DNA of 10,915 nucleotides from Lonsdalea britannica (GTDB lineage: Bacteria > Pseudomonadota > Gammaproteobacteria > Enterobacterales > Enterobacteriaceae): NCBI RefSeq assembly GCF_946477055.1, contig NZ_CAMKXG010000111.1:1-10915 (forward strand), written 5' to 3'. The notes under the pieces were generated by a model. That model was not told where the DNA came from. It saw only the letters and a list, made by a program, of their open reading frames with translations, and ran no database searches. Below, piece after piece: positions 1-6,896 of this stretch (position 1 is its first letter; the number at the start of each line of letters is the position of its first letter). A program made the position numbers and the translations under genes.

Positions 1-1653
1 GATATCGTCACCTACCCGTTGATTCAGTACGCCGGGGCGAATCCGTTGCCGAGTACGGTGGATCTGTTTATCAATGGCTACAAGGCCAGCAGCACCTCGT
101 TGAATTCCGGCCCATTTACGCTCACCAACGTGCCCTATATCAATGGCGCGGGGGAAGCGACGGTCATCACGACCGATGCGCTGGGTCGACAAGTTTCCAC
201 CAGCGTCCCCTTCTATGTATCCAACGCCCTGCTACGCAAAGGGCTGGATGATTTCGATATGTCTCTCGGGGTTTTACGCCGCAACTATGGCGTGAAAGAT
301 GCGGATTACGGTCAGGCGGCGGCCAGCGGTATTTATCGTCGCGGCCTGACGGACTGGCTAACCCTGTCGAGCCATCTGGAGACCTCGGAAAACCTGCTGT
401 TGGGCGGCGTGGGCGGCGATCTCGCCATAGGCCATTGGGGCACGCTGAGCAGCGCCTACAGCCATAGTCAGGACAACGGTCAGGGCGAGCAATTCGTCGT
501 CGGCTACTCCTATTATGCGAATACGATGGGCATCGCGGCGCAGCATGCCGAACGCAGCAACAACTATCAGGATTTAAGCGTGGCCTCCAGTGGCGGCCAT
601 CTCAGTAAACAGTCCGATCAGATGACCTTAAGTACCGCGCCGTTTGGACGCGGCAACGGCACGTTAGGGCTGGGCTACTTCGACATTCGCGCTTATGACG
701 ACACCCGGACTCGTCTGGCCAACCTCTCCTACAGCTGGTCGATTTGGGACAAGGCCAGCATGTATTTGTCCTTGAATAAAACCATCGGGAGCCACGGCTA
801 CGGCGCGCTCCTCCAAATGATCGTTCCGCTGGACAACGGGATGTCCGCAACCGCCAGCGTGCAGAAGAATTCGATAGGCGAATACACCGAGCGCGTGTCG
901 ATGACGCGCACCACGCCGACAGACGGCGGTATCGGCTGGAACGTCGCCTACTCGGGCGGCGACAACCACGATCAGCAGGCCAGCCTGACCTGGAAAACAC
1001 AGCGGGCAACCTATCAGGCAGGCATGTACGGCACGACCTCCGCTTACAACTACTGGGGCGATCTCAGCGGTTCCGTGCTGTATATGGACAACACGTTTTT
1101 CGCGGCCAACAAGATTAACGACGCCTTTATCGTCGTCAGCACCGACGGCTATCCCGATGTTCCCGTTAAATATGAAAACCAGCAGGTCGGCACAACTAGC
1201 AATACCGGTCACATCCTTGTGCCTTGGGTTAGCGCCTATTATCCGGCTCGCGTCGAAATCGATGCGCTGGAACTCCCTTTGGGCATTGATGCCCCCGAGG
1301 CCGAACGACGCGTTGCCGTCAAGGAAGGCAGCGGCGCGCTGGTGAGATTCAGCGTCCGACAGGTTCATTCGGTCAATCTCAATCTGGTGGACGACAAAAA
1401 AGCGGCGCTGCCGGTCGGCTCTTACGTCACGGATACCGTCAGCGGACAAACCGCCATCGTTGGCTATGACGGTCAGGTGTTCATGGAGCAGGTGACGCCG
1501 CATATCAAACTGCGCGTTCAGCGTTCAGACAGCGGCATCTGTGTATTGAATCTCGATTTACCGGACAACAAGCCGGGCATCGCCATTCTGGGAGAGAAAG
1601 TGTGTACAGCTACAGGAACGAGGGCGGATACCGCGTCTTCGAAGGATCAATAA
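1..1653 (+). CDS. Csu-type (archaic) fimbrial outer-membrane usher, 5'-truncated
   Basis: Outer-membrane usher that receives chaperone-subunit complexes and secretes and assembles fimbrial subunits. The frame is open from base 1, so the window holds about the last 550 residues of a protein usually 800 or more long; the N-terminal domain and first barrel strands lie outside. The visible part opens in the plug domain (motif GPFTLTNVPYINGAGEATV, then the linker into LRRNYG), continues as aromatic-rich barrel strands, and ends with the two C-terminal domains. The first of these contains the typical GYPDVPVKYENQQVG...GHILVPW stretch. The last is a PapC_C domain with a Cys pair (SGICVLN and EKVCTA) that should form the usual disulfide. 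The stop is one base before the start of the SCPU adhesin gene, so the two are co-transcribed. The SCPU partner, rather than a FimH-like adhesin, points to the archaic CsuD group. An in-frame TTG at 19 is not a real start. Confidence 0.9.
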   Translation, partial: DIVTYPLIQYAGANPLPSTVDLFINGYKASSTSLNSGPFTLTNVPYINGAGEATVITTDALGRQVSTSVPFYVSNALLRKGLDDFDMSLGVLRRNYGVKDADYGQAAASGIYRRGLTDWLTLSSHLETSENLLLGGVGGDLAIGHWGTLSSAYSHSQDNGQGEQFVVGYSYYANTMGIAAQHAERSNNYQDLSVASSGGHLSKQSDQMTLSTAPFGRGNGTLGLGYFDIRAYDDTRTRLANLSYSWSIWDKASMYLSLNKTIGSHGYGALLQMIVPLDNGMSATASVQKNSIGEYTERVSMTRTTPTDGGIGWNVAYSGGDNHDQQASLTWKTQRATYQAGMYGTTSAYNYWGDLSGSVLYMDNTFFAANKINDAFIVVSTDGYPDVPVKYENQQVGTTSNTGHILVPWVSAYYPARVEIDALELPLGIDAPEAERRVAVKEGSGALVRFSVRQVHSVNLNLVDDKKAALPVGSYVTDTVSGQTAIVGYDGQVFMEQVTPHIKLRVQRSDSGICVLNLDLPDNKPGIAILGEKVCTATGTRADTASSKDQ

Positions 1654-1654
1654 C

Positions 1655-2605
1655 ATGACTATGTTTCGGTTATTTATGATGCTGTTGTTGGGGATATCGG
1701 GCCTGTCCACGGCCTATGCAGGCTGTAGCTCATCATCCAGCAGCTCGACATTCGGCTCCATCAGTTCGTTTGCGCTCGCCAGCAGCGCGCAAACGGTGCA
1801 ATCCGGCAGCGGGTTCATCTGCTCCGGTAGCCTGCTGTCGCTGATCAGCACCAACACCGTGACCGCCACGATTGCGTCTACCAGCAACGCCTCCGGCGCC
1901 ACGCCGCGGTTGTATAACGCCAGTACCGGTGAATACATCCCCTATACCATTTGCCAGGACTCCGGCTGCAGCGCCACCTACCCGATTGGGGATACCATCA
2001 AATGGAGTAGTACCACGCTGCTTGGATTGTTAGGGCTGTTCAATTCCAGCGACGGCACCTTGCCCATCTATCTAAGGACGTCGACAGGCGCCAATGTCGC
2101 CGCCGGTACTTACACCGACAACATCACGCTGTCCTGGTACTACAAAATCTGTTTTGTCGGGGTTTTAGGTATCTGCGCCTATACCACGGGGACAGACGCC
2201 TCCGTCGTTCCGGTCTCCATGGTGGTCACCAACGACTGCTATATCGACAGCGCGCCGGACGTGAATTTCGGCACTCAGGCGCTTCCCAGCAGTTTTGCCA
2301 CCATCAGCAATGCGCTCAGCGTGCGGTGTACGCGCAACGCCACCTACACCGTCGACCTCACCAGCCTGAATGCCAGCAGCGGCAGCTGGCGTCAGATGAA
2401 CGCGCTCATCAACGGCTCGACCTACGCATTGCAATATCAGTTCTACCGATCGGACGGCACTGCGTGGACCAGCGATAATGACTACGGCGCCACGGGCTCA
2501 GGAAATTCGCAAAGCATCAGCTACACCGCGAAGATCAATCCAAATCAGAGCAATGTCCCCGCGGGATCTTACAGCGACACGGTAACGGTGACCGTGACCT
2601 ATTAG
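1655..2605 (+). CDS. Two-domain spore coat U (SCPU) protein, CsuE-like fimbrial tip adhesin
   Basis: Predicted secreted tip subunit of a Csu-type pilus, 316 residues. A signal peptide covers about residues 1-22 (hydrophobic LFMMLLLGISG, cleavage after AYA). Two SCPU domains follow. The first, about 23-190, opens with a Cys and a serine run and has further cysteines, including ICQDSGC. The second, about 195-316, starts with the hallmark NDCYIDSAPDVNFGTQ and ends with PAGSYSDTVTVTVTY. Single-domain SCPU proteins are normally shaft subunits; two-domain members at the end of the operon are tip adhesins in the Csu system, where exposed hydrophobic loops bind abiotic surfaces. That function is inferred from family knowledge. 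AAGGA at 1642-1646 lies 8 bases before ATG 1655; ATG 1661 is an alternative start. It follows the usher gene by one base and is the last gene of the operon, facing the DUF305 gene tail to tail. Confidence 0.85.
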   Translation: MTMFRLFMMLLLGISGLSTAYAGCSSSSSSSTFGSISSFALASSAQTVQSGSGFICSGSLLSLISTNTVTATIASTSNASGATPRLYNASTGEYIPYTICQDSGCSATYPIGDTIKWSSTTLLGLLGLFNSSDGTLPIYLRTSTGANVAAGTYTDNITLSWYYKICFVGVLGICAYTTGTDASVVPVSMVVTNDCYIDSAPDVNFGTQALPSSFATISNALSVRCTRNATYTVDLTSLNASSGSWRQMNALINGSTYALQYQFYRSDGTAWTSDNDYGATGSGNSQSISYTAKINPNQSNVPAGSYSDTVTVTVTY

Positions 2606-2653
2606 TCGAGCAAAGTAAGGCGGACCAGAGCCGGTCAGCCTTGCTCTCATCGA
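2606..2653. terminator. Hairpin between convergent genes, possible bidirectional terminator
   Basis: The gap between the adhesin stop and the DUF305 stop contains nested inverted repeats: GAGCAA (2608-2613) with TTGCTC (2641-2646), or AAGGC (2617-2621) with GCCTT (2638-2642), plus an inner GACC (2623-2626) / GGTC (2633-2636). The two outer pairings overlap by two bases and are alternatives. There is no clear T-tract on either strand, so intrinsic termination is only a guess from position. Confidence 0.35.
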
Positions 2654-3019
2654 CTATTGGCCCGGATGCTGCTCCAGCCATTTTTGCATCTGTTCGATCT
2701 CCGGTTGCTGCGCCTTGATGATGTCTTCCGCCAGTTTACGCAGCTCAGGATCTTTGCCGAATTTCAGCTGTGTCTTCGCCATCGCGATCGCGCCCTGATG
2801 GTGTGCGATCATGCCTTGTGCAAAGGCGACGTCCGGATTCTGAGTCGACATGCTTTTCATCATATCGCGATGCATGTTTTCCATATCTTGCTGATAAGCC
2901 TGCTCGAAACCCGTTGAATGCGGGGTCTTGTGGTTTCCATCGTGCGTGCTTTCAGCCGCCAGTACGCTCAACGGCGCCAGAAGAAAACCAACTAACAGCC
3001 AGTGACGATGCTTCATCAT
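2654..3019 (-). CDS. DUF305 family periplasmic protein, probable copper-binding
   Basis: Small exported protein of 121 residues with a signal peptide at about 1-22 (WLLVGFLLAPLSVLAA). The mature part is the four-helix DUF305 domain, rich in Met and His: MENMHRDMMKSM, DVAFAQGMIAHHQGAIAMA (about residues 63-81, the family signature) and IIKAQQPEIEQMQKWL (about 100-115). These Met/His positions are the likely metal ligands. Some DUF305 members bind copper, CopM being one; a copper role here is supported by the CueR-type promoter upstream. Two ATG codons in tandem (3019-3017 and 3016-3014) could both start it; GAGG at 3029-3026 fits either. The gene is monocistronic, convergent with the fimbrial operon and in the same direction as spy. 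The exact metal and role (storage, chaperone or resistance) cannot be read from sequence. Confidence 0.85.
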   Translation of the reverse strand: MMKHRHWLLVGFLLAPLSVLAAESTHDGNHKTPHSTGFEQAYQQDMENMHRDMMKSMSTQNPDVAFAQGMIAHHQGAIAMAKTQLKFGKDPELRKLAEDIIKAQQPEIEQMQKWLEQHPGQ

Positions 3020-3051
3020 CTGCTACCTCATCATGGTGGGGGGGAAGAGAA

Positions 3052-3082
3052 AACATACCCCTTTCATCGGGGGAAAGGTCAA
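3052..3082 (-). promoter_or_regulatory. CueR/MerR-type promoter with 19-bp spacer upstream of DUF305 gene
   Basis: Read on the minus strand: -35 TTGACC (3082-3077), a spacer of exactly 19 bp, then -10 TATGTT (3057-3052). Within the spacer lies a dyad CCTTTC (3078-3073), 7 bp, GAAAGG (3065-3060). An overlong 19-bp spacer with a centred dyad is the signature of promoters activated by MerR-family regulators. The TTGACC start and CCTTNC-N7-GNAAGG layout closely resemble the E. coli copA and cueO CueR promoters as I remember them. The predicted start of transcription is near 3045, giving a leader of about 26 bases. Confidence 0.7.
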
Positions 3083-3159
3083 GACGCACCGCACGGAAAT
3101 GCCGACGGTAGCGCGTAAAAATCGTCGTCACACGGAGAAACGATGGGACGACAGACGAT

Positions 3160-3199
3160 AAAAAACCGCCGGGTGACAGTCAGAGCCACTCCGGCGGTT
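3160..3199 (-). terminator. Intrinsic terminator of spy
   Basis: A perfect 9-bp stem, AACCGCCGG (3199-3191) pairing with CCGGCGGTT (3172-3164), with an 18-base loop, is followed on the minus strand by a run of T (3165-3160). It starts 14 bases past the spy stop codon. Confidence 0.9.
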
Positions 3200-3212
3200 A
3201 ACGGGCCGATGA

Positions 3213-3704
3213 TTATTGTTCGGCTTTAGGCGCATGGTCTGGCTTAGGTGCGTGTTCGCCTTTCGCCAGACGCTTTTCAAAGTTCGCGTTGAACTGTTTT
3301 TTCTGTTCCGGCGTCAGCACGTTATAAATCTTGTTCTGCGTTTCAAGATGTTTCAGCGTACGCGCCTTGCTGGCCTCTTCCATCTTGTCTACCAGGCTTT
3401 CGGCTTTGGCCGCATCGAAGCTGTCGGCTGCGATGACGTCATGCATTGCGGTGCGATCTTCTGGCGCTGGACGAGGCGTATCTTTACGAGCGCTCTCCAT
3501 GATGTCATGAATTTTCTGCTTCTGGTCTGCGGTCAGGTTCAGGCCCTTGAACATCATGCCATGTTCCTTACCTTCGCCCGGTCCATGATGTTTCATCATG
3601 TGCTCGCCATGCGGCACCGCCGGTTTGCTGTCCTGTGCGTTAGCAAAACCAGCCGCGCCAAACGCCAGTGCGGAAGCAATCACGATAGCGGTTAATTTAG
3701 ACAT
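3213..3704 (-). CDS. spy: Periplasmic chaperone Spy
   Basis: ATP-independent periplasmic chaperone that binds unfolding proteins and limits aggregation, 163 residues. Signal peptide at about 1-23 (LTAIVIASALAFGAAGFANA). The mature protein has a His/Met-rich N-terminus (HGEHMMKHHGPGEG), then the Spy/CpxP fold with two LTxxQ motifs, LTADQ at 57-61 and LTPEQ at 130-134. The stretches AMHDVIAADSFD and LETQNKIYNVLTPEQKKQFN are nearly those of E. coli Spy, so this is Spy rather than CpxP or ZraP. The tail is extended and Lys/Pro/His-rich (KGEHAPKPDHAPKAEQ), which together with the N-terminal His/Met cluster may bind metal (inference). AGGGGAG precedes the ATG. In E. coli spy is induced by CpxAR and BaeSR; a candidate CpxR site lies upstream. 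Confidence 0.95.
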   Translation of the reverse strand: MSKLTAIVIASALAFGAAGFANAQDSKPAVPHGEHMMKHHGPGEGKEHGMMFKGLNLTADQKQKIHDIMESARKDTPRPAPEDRTAMHDVIAADSFDAAKAESLVDKMEEASKARTLKHLETQNKIYNVLTPEQKKQFNANFEKRLAKGEHAPKPDHAPKAEQ

Positions 3705-3728
3705 AGACTCCCCTCATATTTGGTTTAT

Positions 3729-3742
3729 CAGCATTAATGCTG
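3729..3742. repeat. Perfect 14-bp palindrome in the spy leader
   Basis: CAGCATTAATGCTG is identical on both strands and lies between the predicted spy transcription start (about 3759) and the start codon. It could be a dimeric-regulator operator or nothing; too tight for a useful RNA hairpin without looping the central bases. Confidence 0.4.
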
Positions 3743-3765
3743 TTCATCATTCGTTGTCAGGGATG

Positions 3766-3807
3766 AGTATAGGTCACGGAATTTAAGGTAATGAGAGTAA
3801 GGGTAAA
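3766..3807 (-). promoter_or_regulatory. spy promoter with candidate CpxR box
   Basis: On the minus strand a good -10, TATACT (3771-3766), has only a poor -35 (TCATTA) 17 bp upstream, as expected for an activated promoter. Overlapping and upstream of that -35, the plus strand carries three GTAA-type half-sites: GTAAT (3788-3792), GTAAG (3797-3801) and GTAAA (3803-3807). The first two are separated by 4 bases, which resembles the CpxR consensus of two GTAAA half-sites. Cpx control of spy is established in E. coli; the site here is read by eye. Confidence 0.5.
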
Positions 3808-3915
3808 ACTTTGAAAGGACCGTCGGCGAAAATATCGCCATTTGTGGGCAAAACGACAATATTACGTAAGCAAACATGAAGATTAACAGCGCAATGCGGA
3901 GTTTAAACACAGTGG

Positions 3916-3951
3916 GGATAAAGGAGAGCGCCTGACGCCTCTCCTTTATCC
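3916..3951 (-). terminator. Perfect 13-bp hairpin just after the coiled-coil gene
   Basis: GGATAAAGGAGAG (3916-3928) and CTCTCCTTTATCC (3939-3951) are perfect inverted repeats with a 10-base loop. The hairpin begins two bases after the TGA of the gene at 3954-4250, so its position suits a terminator or mRNA 3'-end stabiliser, but no proper T-tract follows on either strand. Confidence 0.5.
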
Positions 3952-3953
3952 TG

Positions 3954-4250
3954 TCAGGGCAAAGACTGACAGAATGCCTCTGCGTCTTTGGCCAGCGCAT
4001 CGATATGAGTACGGATGACATTGACCTTCTGCAACAGAGGGTTTCGTTCCGGCGAAGCGCTAACCGAATTCATCCGCGCCACCAGCGTTTCTATCTGCTC
4101 TCTCAGTTCCGCTTCCTGCTCCCGGGCCAGCATCAACTGCGCATTGAGCTGTTGAACGTGCTCGTGCCAACGCTGCTGTTGTTGCTGCACGCTGGACTCC
4201 AGCGCCTGCAGCGCGCTGTCCAGTCGCGCTTCCCACTCATCAATACACAT
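3954..4250 (-). CDS. Hypothetical small cytoplasmic coiled-coil protein
   Basis: I do not recognise this 98-residue protein. It has no signal peptide or membrane segment. From about residue 5 to 60 it is a continuous charged/Gln-rich helix with leucines at heptad-like spacing (LDSALQALESSVQQQQQRW, LNAQLMLAREQEAELREQIETLV). A break at SASPERNP (about 64-71) is followed by a second helix (LLQKVNVIRTHIDALAKDAEAF). Overall this suggests a helical hairpin or oligomeric coiled coil. That it is a real gene is supported by AAAGGA 6 bases before ATG 4250, a near-consensus promoter upstream and a strong hairpin right after the stop. It lies downstream of rlmG on the same strand, 94 bp apart, but with its own promoter. 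A structural or adaptor role is only a guess. Confidence 0.75.
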   Translation of the reverse strand: MCIDEWEARLDSALQALESSVQQQQQRWHEHVQQLNAQLMLAREQEAELREQIETLVARMNSVSASPERNPLLQKVNVIRTHIDALAKDAEAFCQSLP

Positions 4251-4279
4251 AGAGATTCCTTTGCCTGAATATCCAGCGA

Positions 4280-4308
4280 ATTATAATGACAGTCTCACTT
4301 GACCACAA
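4280..4308 (-). promoter_or_regulatory. Sigma70-type promoter for the coiled-coil gene
   Basis: Minus strand: -35 TTGTGG (4308-4303), 17-bp spacer, perfect -10 TATAAT (4285-4280). The expected transcription start is near 4273, giving a leader of about 22 bases to the ATG at 4250. Confidence 0.65.
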
Positions 4309-4344
4309 ATCGCCCCATTCAGGTTTAGGCTACGTTAAATCAGA

Positions 4345-5487
4345 CTAGCGGCGTTTAGCGGCGCTTTTGATGGCGCGCAGCACGACAAATTTCGGATTGC
4401 TGGCAATGGTTTCGCAATTGCCAAACATACGCTTGAGCTTCTGAAAATAGTTCAGGTGGCGATTTCCGATAATCCGCAGTTCCCCACCGACGCTGAGACA
4501 ACGCTTCGCATCGGTGAACATCTGCCAGGCGATATCGCCCGAGATCGCCTGCTGCTGATGAAACGGCGGGTTGCACAGCACAGCCTGAAGACTCCCGTCG
4601 GCGATCCCGGCCAGCGAGTTATTGACCGCAAACTCGCAGCGGTCAAGATCCTGTGGTCGATTCAGCTCCACGTTCTTCCGGCTCGAAGCCACCGCCATAT
4701 AAGACTCATCCAGGAAGCTGATGGTGGCCTGAGGATTCAGATCAAGGGCCGTCAGTCCCACGACACCGTTGCCGCAGCCCAGATCGACCACCTTGCCTTC
4801 CAACTCTTGCGGTAAATGCTGCATAAAGAGTCGCGCGCCGATATCCAGCCCGCCGCGCGCAAAGACATTGGCGTGGTTAGCTATCTGGAAACCATTTTCA
4901 GGCACCGGCCATTCCGTCAGCGGCAGGCGGTCACTCGGTTCCCGACCGTCAGGCTGGCAATGAATCAAACGCGCTTTTTTCCAGGCCAGAGACGTCTTCG
5001 TCGGGCCCAGAATCTGTTCGAACAACGCGAGCGTCGAGGTATGAATGTCGCGCGCCTTCGCCCCGGCAATGACGACCGTCTGCGGCGTCACCACGTGACT
5101 GAGCATCCGCAGTTGGTGTTCCAACAGCGCCAGCGTCTTCGGGACTTTAATCACGACCAGCGCCGGAGAGGCGGGCAGATCGGACAGGCTATCCAGCAGC
5201 GTGACCCCCTCGACGTCAAAACCGTTCTGCGCCAAATTATGCCGTGTCGCCAGCTGGCTGAGGTACGAATCGCTGATGCAGCAAGGCGATTGCGCCTGCA
5301 ATCCACAGGCCAGCGCGCCGAACGCATCATTGAAAATCAGTCGGGGTCCGTCGCCTAACGGCATGTCCGCCAGTTCGCGCAACAGATATTCGTCGGCCGC
5401 TTCCCAGGCCTGCAGTGCGGTCTCCTGAGCCGAAAGGGGATAGCGCACCAGCGTTAAGGTGCTCGTTTCCAGATCGAGTTGGCTCAT
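4345..5487 (-). CDS. rlmG: 23S rRNA (guanine-1835-N2)-methyltransferase RlmG
   Basis: SAM-dependent enzyme that methylates N2 of G1835 in 23S rRNA of the large subunit. It has 380 residues; E. coli RlmG is close to that length. The N-terminal non-catalytic domain (about 1-180) contains [29 protein letters not shown] and [19 protein letters not shown] stretches typical of RlmG. The C-terminal domain (about 195-375) has the SAM-binding motif VDLGCGNG (234-241), acidic LDES (259-262) and the catalytic NPPFH (306-310) of N2-guanine methyltransferases. RsmC, which modifies G1207 of 16S rRNA, is the related alternative; the N-terminal sequence and the position next to alx favour RlmG. AGGAGAG lies just before ATG 5487. 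A weak promoter can be drawn at 5520-5548 (TTTACT, 17 bp, GATAAA on the minus strand). It is transcribed divergently from alx. Confidence 0.93.
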   Translation of the reverse strand: MSQLDLETSTLTLVRYPLSAQETALQAWEAADEYLLRELADMPLGDGPRLIFNDAFGALACGLQAQSPCCISDSYLSQLATRHNLAQNGFDVEGVTLLDSLSDLPASPALVVIKVPKTLALLEHQLRMLSHVVTPQTVVIAGAKARDIHTSTLALFEQILGPTKTSLAWKKARLIHCQPDGREPSDRLPLTEWPVPENGFQIANHANVFARGGLDIGARLFMQHLPQELEGKVVDLGCGNGVVGLTALDLNPQATISFLDESYMAVASSRKNVELNRPQDLDRCEFAVNNSLAGIADGSLQAVLCNPPFHQQQAISGDIAWQMFTDAKRCLSVGGELRIIGNRHLNYFQKLKRMFGNCETIASNPKFVVLRAIKSAAKRR

Positions 5488-5633
5488 AGCCTCTCCTGTT
5501 AAAATGCAAATTTGCGCTGTTTATCCCCTAAAAGAACGCGGCAGTAAATGCTTTTCTCACATTGGTTTTTTATCAGTCGAATACAGCGGGGGACGGCGTA
5601 GCTGTGCTCCATCGGACAACGGGCGATATCGGT

Positions 5634-5662
5634 TTGACCGGGGTCAATATTTCACCTATCTT
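5634..5662 (+). promoter_or_regulatory. Promoter of the alx leader, -35 inside an inverted repeat
   Basis: -35 TTGACC (5634-5639), a 17-bp spacer and -10 TATCTT (5657-5662) place the transcription start at about 5669, immediately before the riboswitch core. The -35 is the left arm of an inverted repeat TTGACC-GG-GGTCAA (5634-5647), a possible operator. Confidence 0.65.
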
Positions 5663-5667
5663 TAGTC

Positions 5668-5800
5668 ACGCAAAGGGGAGTAACTTCTTCGCCGGTCAGT
5701 CGTCATTACAGTGCACTTGCACTCGGTTACCGGGCAACCTTAATGCGTACGCACATTAAGTTGTAAGTGAGACCTTGCCGGAAGGCGAGGTCCATTTGTG
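5668..5800 (+). ncRNA. yybP-ykoY manganese riboswitch aptamer (alx leader)
   Basis: The leader holds both conserved internal-loop segments of the yybP-ykoY family: AAAGGGGAGTA (5672-5682) and GAGACCTTGCC (5769-5779). Between them are small hairpins, for example GTGC/GCAC (5711-5722) and CTTAATG/CATTAAG (5739-5760). The second conserved segment overlaps a 9-bp stem, GACCTTGCC (5771-5779) with GGCGAGGTC (5784-5792), containing one G-T pair. This family binds Mn2+ and controls manganese exporters; in E. coli the alx element also responds to alkaline pH. The position before a TerC-family gene fits exactly. The outer boundaries are approximate. Confidence 0.88.
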
Positions 5801-5813
5801 AATAATGTGCACA

Positions 5814-5850
5814 AACGGCCCACGCCTTACGACGTGGGCCGTTTTGTTTT
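5814..5850 (+). terminator. Intrinsic terminator in the alx leader (riboswitch expression platform)
   Basis: A perfect 11-bp stem, AACGGCCCACG (5814-5824) with CGTGGGCCGTT (5833-5843), loop of 8, is followed by TTTTGTTTT (5842-5850). It sits between the aptamer and the alx ribosome binding site, so read-through past it would be needed to express alx. This suggests a transcriptional control step beside any translational one. Confidence 0.88.
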
Positions 5851-5871
5851 CACACTTTAAGGATATGAACT

Positions 5872-6825
5872 ATGGCTTCCATAGGCACACCGTGGTTATG
5901 GGGCAGCTTTGCTGCCATTGTAGTGGTCATGCTGGCTATCGACCTTTTCTCTCAGGGGAAAAAAGGGTCGACGGTCATGACATTCAAGCAGGCGGCCAGT
6001 TGGTCCATCGTGTGGATCACGATGGCCGTGCTGTTCAACGCCGGTTTCTGGTGGTATCTCAACAGCACGATGGGACGCGAGATAGCCGACGCACAAGCGC
6101 TGGCCTTCTTTACCGGGTATCTGATTGAAAAAGCGCTGGCGGTCGATAACGTCTTCGTCTGGCTGATGCTGTTCAGTTACTTCTCCATCCCCGCGCAGTA
6201 TCAGCGCCGCGTGCTGATTTTCGGTGTCCTGGGCGCCATCGTGCTGCGCACCATCATGGTGTTCGCGGGCAGTTGGCTGGTCACGCAGTTCCAGTGGTTG
6301 CTGTATATCTTCGGCGCATTCTTGCTGTTTACCGGCGTCAAAATGGCGATGGCGAAAGAAGACGACGCGGCGGTCGGCGACAAGCCGGTGGTACGCTGGC
6401 TGCGCAAACATCTGCGGATGACTGACACCCTGCAAGGCGAGCGTTTCTTCAGCCGCCAGAACGGCGTGCTTTATGCCACGCCGCTGTTCCTGGTGCTGAT
6501 CATGGTGGAAATCAGCGACGTGATTTTCGCGGTGGACAGTATCCCGGCGATCTTCGCGGTGACGACAGATCCCTTTATCGTACTGACCTCCAACCTCTTT
6601 GCCATTCTGGGACTTCGCGCCATGTACTTCCTGTTGTCCGGCGTGGCTGAGAAGTTCTCACTGCTGAAGTACGGTCTGGCGGTGATCTTGATCTTCATCG
6701 GGGTCAAAATGATGCTGATCGATCTCTTCCATATCCCGGTATCGTTGTCGCTCGGCATCGTGGCGGCAATACTGTTGGTGACCATACTGATCAATATTTG
6801 GGTCAATCGACGAGCGGCACGCTAA
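5872..6825 (+). CDS. alx: Alx, TerC-family inner-membrane manganese exporter
   Basis: Polytopic inner-membrane protein of 317 residues (E. coli Alx is about 321). It belongs to the TerC family and, from work on the E. coli protein, exports Mn2+ and is induced at alkaline pH. Hydrophobic segments run through nearly the whole length, including about 11-27, 44-60, 114-132, 140-156, 200-213 and 285-310. The two family acidic motifs are intact: [10 protein letters not shown] (86-95) and [15 protein letters not shown] (212-226), whose acidic residues are the likely metal ligands. A cytoplasmic charged loop (about 160-195, KEDDAAVGD...) lies between the halves. AAGGA (5859-5863) is 8 bases before ATG 5872. 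The riboswitch-plus-terminator leader is the regulatory evidence. A strong terminator ends the unit. Confidence 0.95.
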   Translation: MASIGTPWLWGSFAAIVVVMLAIDLFSQGKKGSTVMTFKQAASWSIVWITMAVLFNAGFWWYLNSTMGREIADAQALAFFTGYLIEKALAVDNVFVWLMLFSYFSIPAQYQRRVLIFGVLGAIVLRTIMVFAGSWLVTQFQWLLYIFGAFLLFTGVKMAMAKEDDAAVGDKPVVRWLRKHLRMTDTLQGERFFSRQNGVLYATPLFLVLIMVEISDVIFAVDSIPAIFAVTTDPFIVLTSNLFAILGLRAMYFLLSGVAEKFSLLKYGLAVILIFIGVKMMLIDLFHIPVSLSLGIVAAILLVTILINIWVNRRAAR

Positions 6826-6858
6826 CCTCGTCGACATCATTTTTACGGCCCTGAACAC

Positions 6859-6896
6859 AACGCCCGGTAAATACCTTACCGGGCGTTCTCTTTTTT
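6859..6896 (+). terminator. Intrinsic terminator of alx
   Basis: A perfect 12-bp stem, AACGCCCGGTAA (6859-6870) with TTACCGGGCGTT (6876-6887), loop of 5, then CTC and six T (6891-6896). Confidence 0.93.

Noticed and set aside
664..1503. 279-codon open frame on the minus strand inside the usher gene
   Set aside because: It is antisense to a well-supported usher, has no SD or recognisable domain, and its composition is that of a reverse-frame shadow in GC-rich coding DNA.
3734..4021. 95-codon minus-strand frame with a hydrophobic stretch
   Set aside because: It overlaps the coiled-coil gene in another frame, runs through the 13-bp hairpin and into the spy promoter, and lacks an SD.
4345..5487. 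RsmC (16S rRNA G1207 methyltransferase) as identity of the methyltransferase
   Set aside because: The shared NPPFH and GCGNG motifs fit both, but the N-terminal domain sequence and the position beside alx match RlmG.
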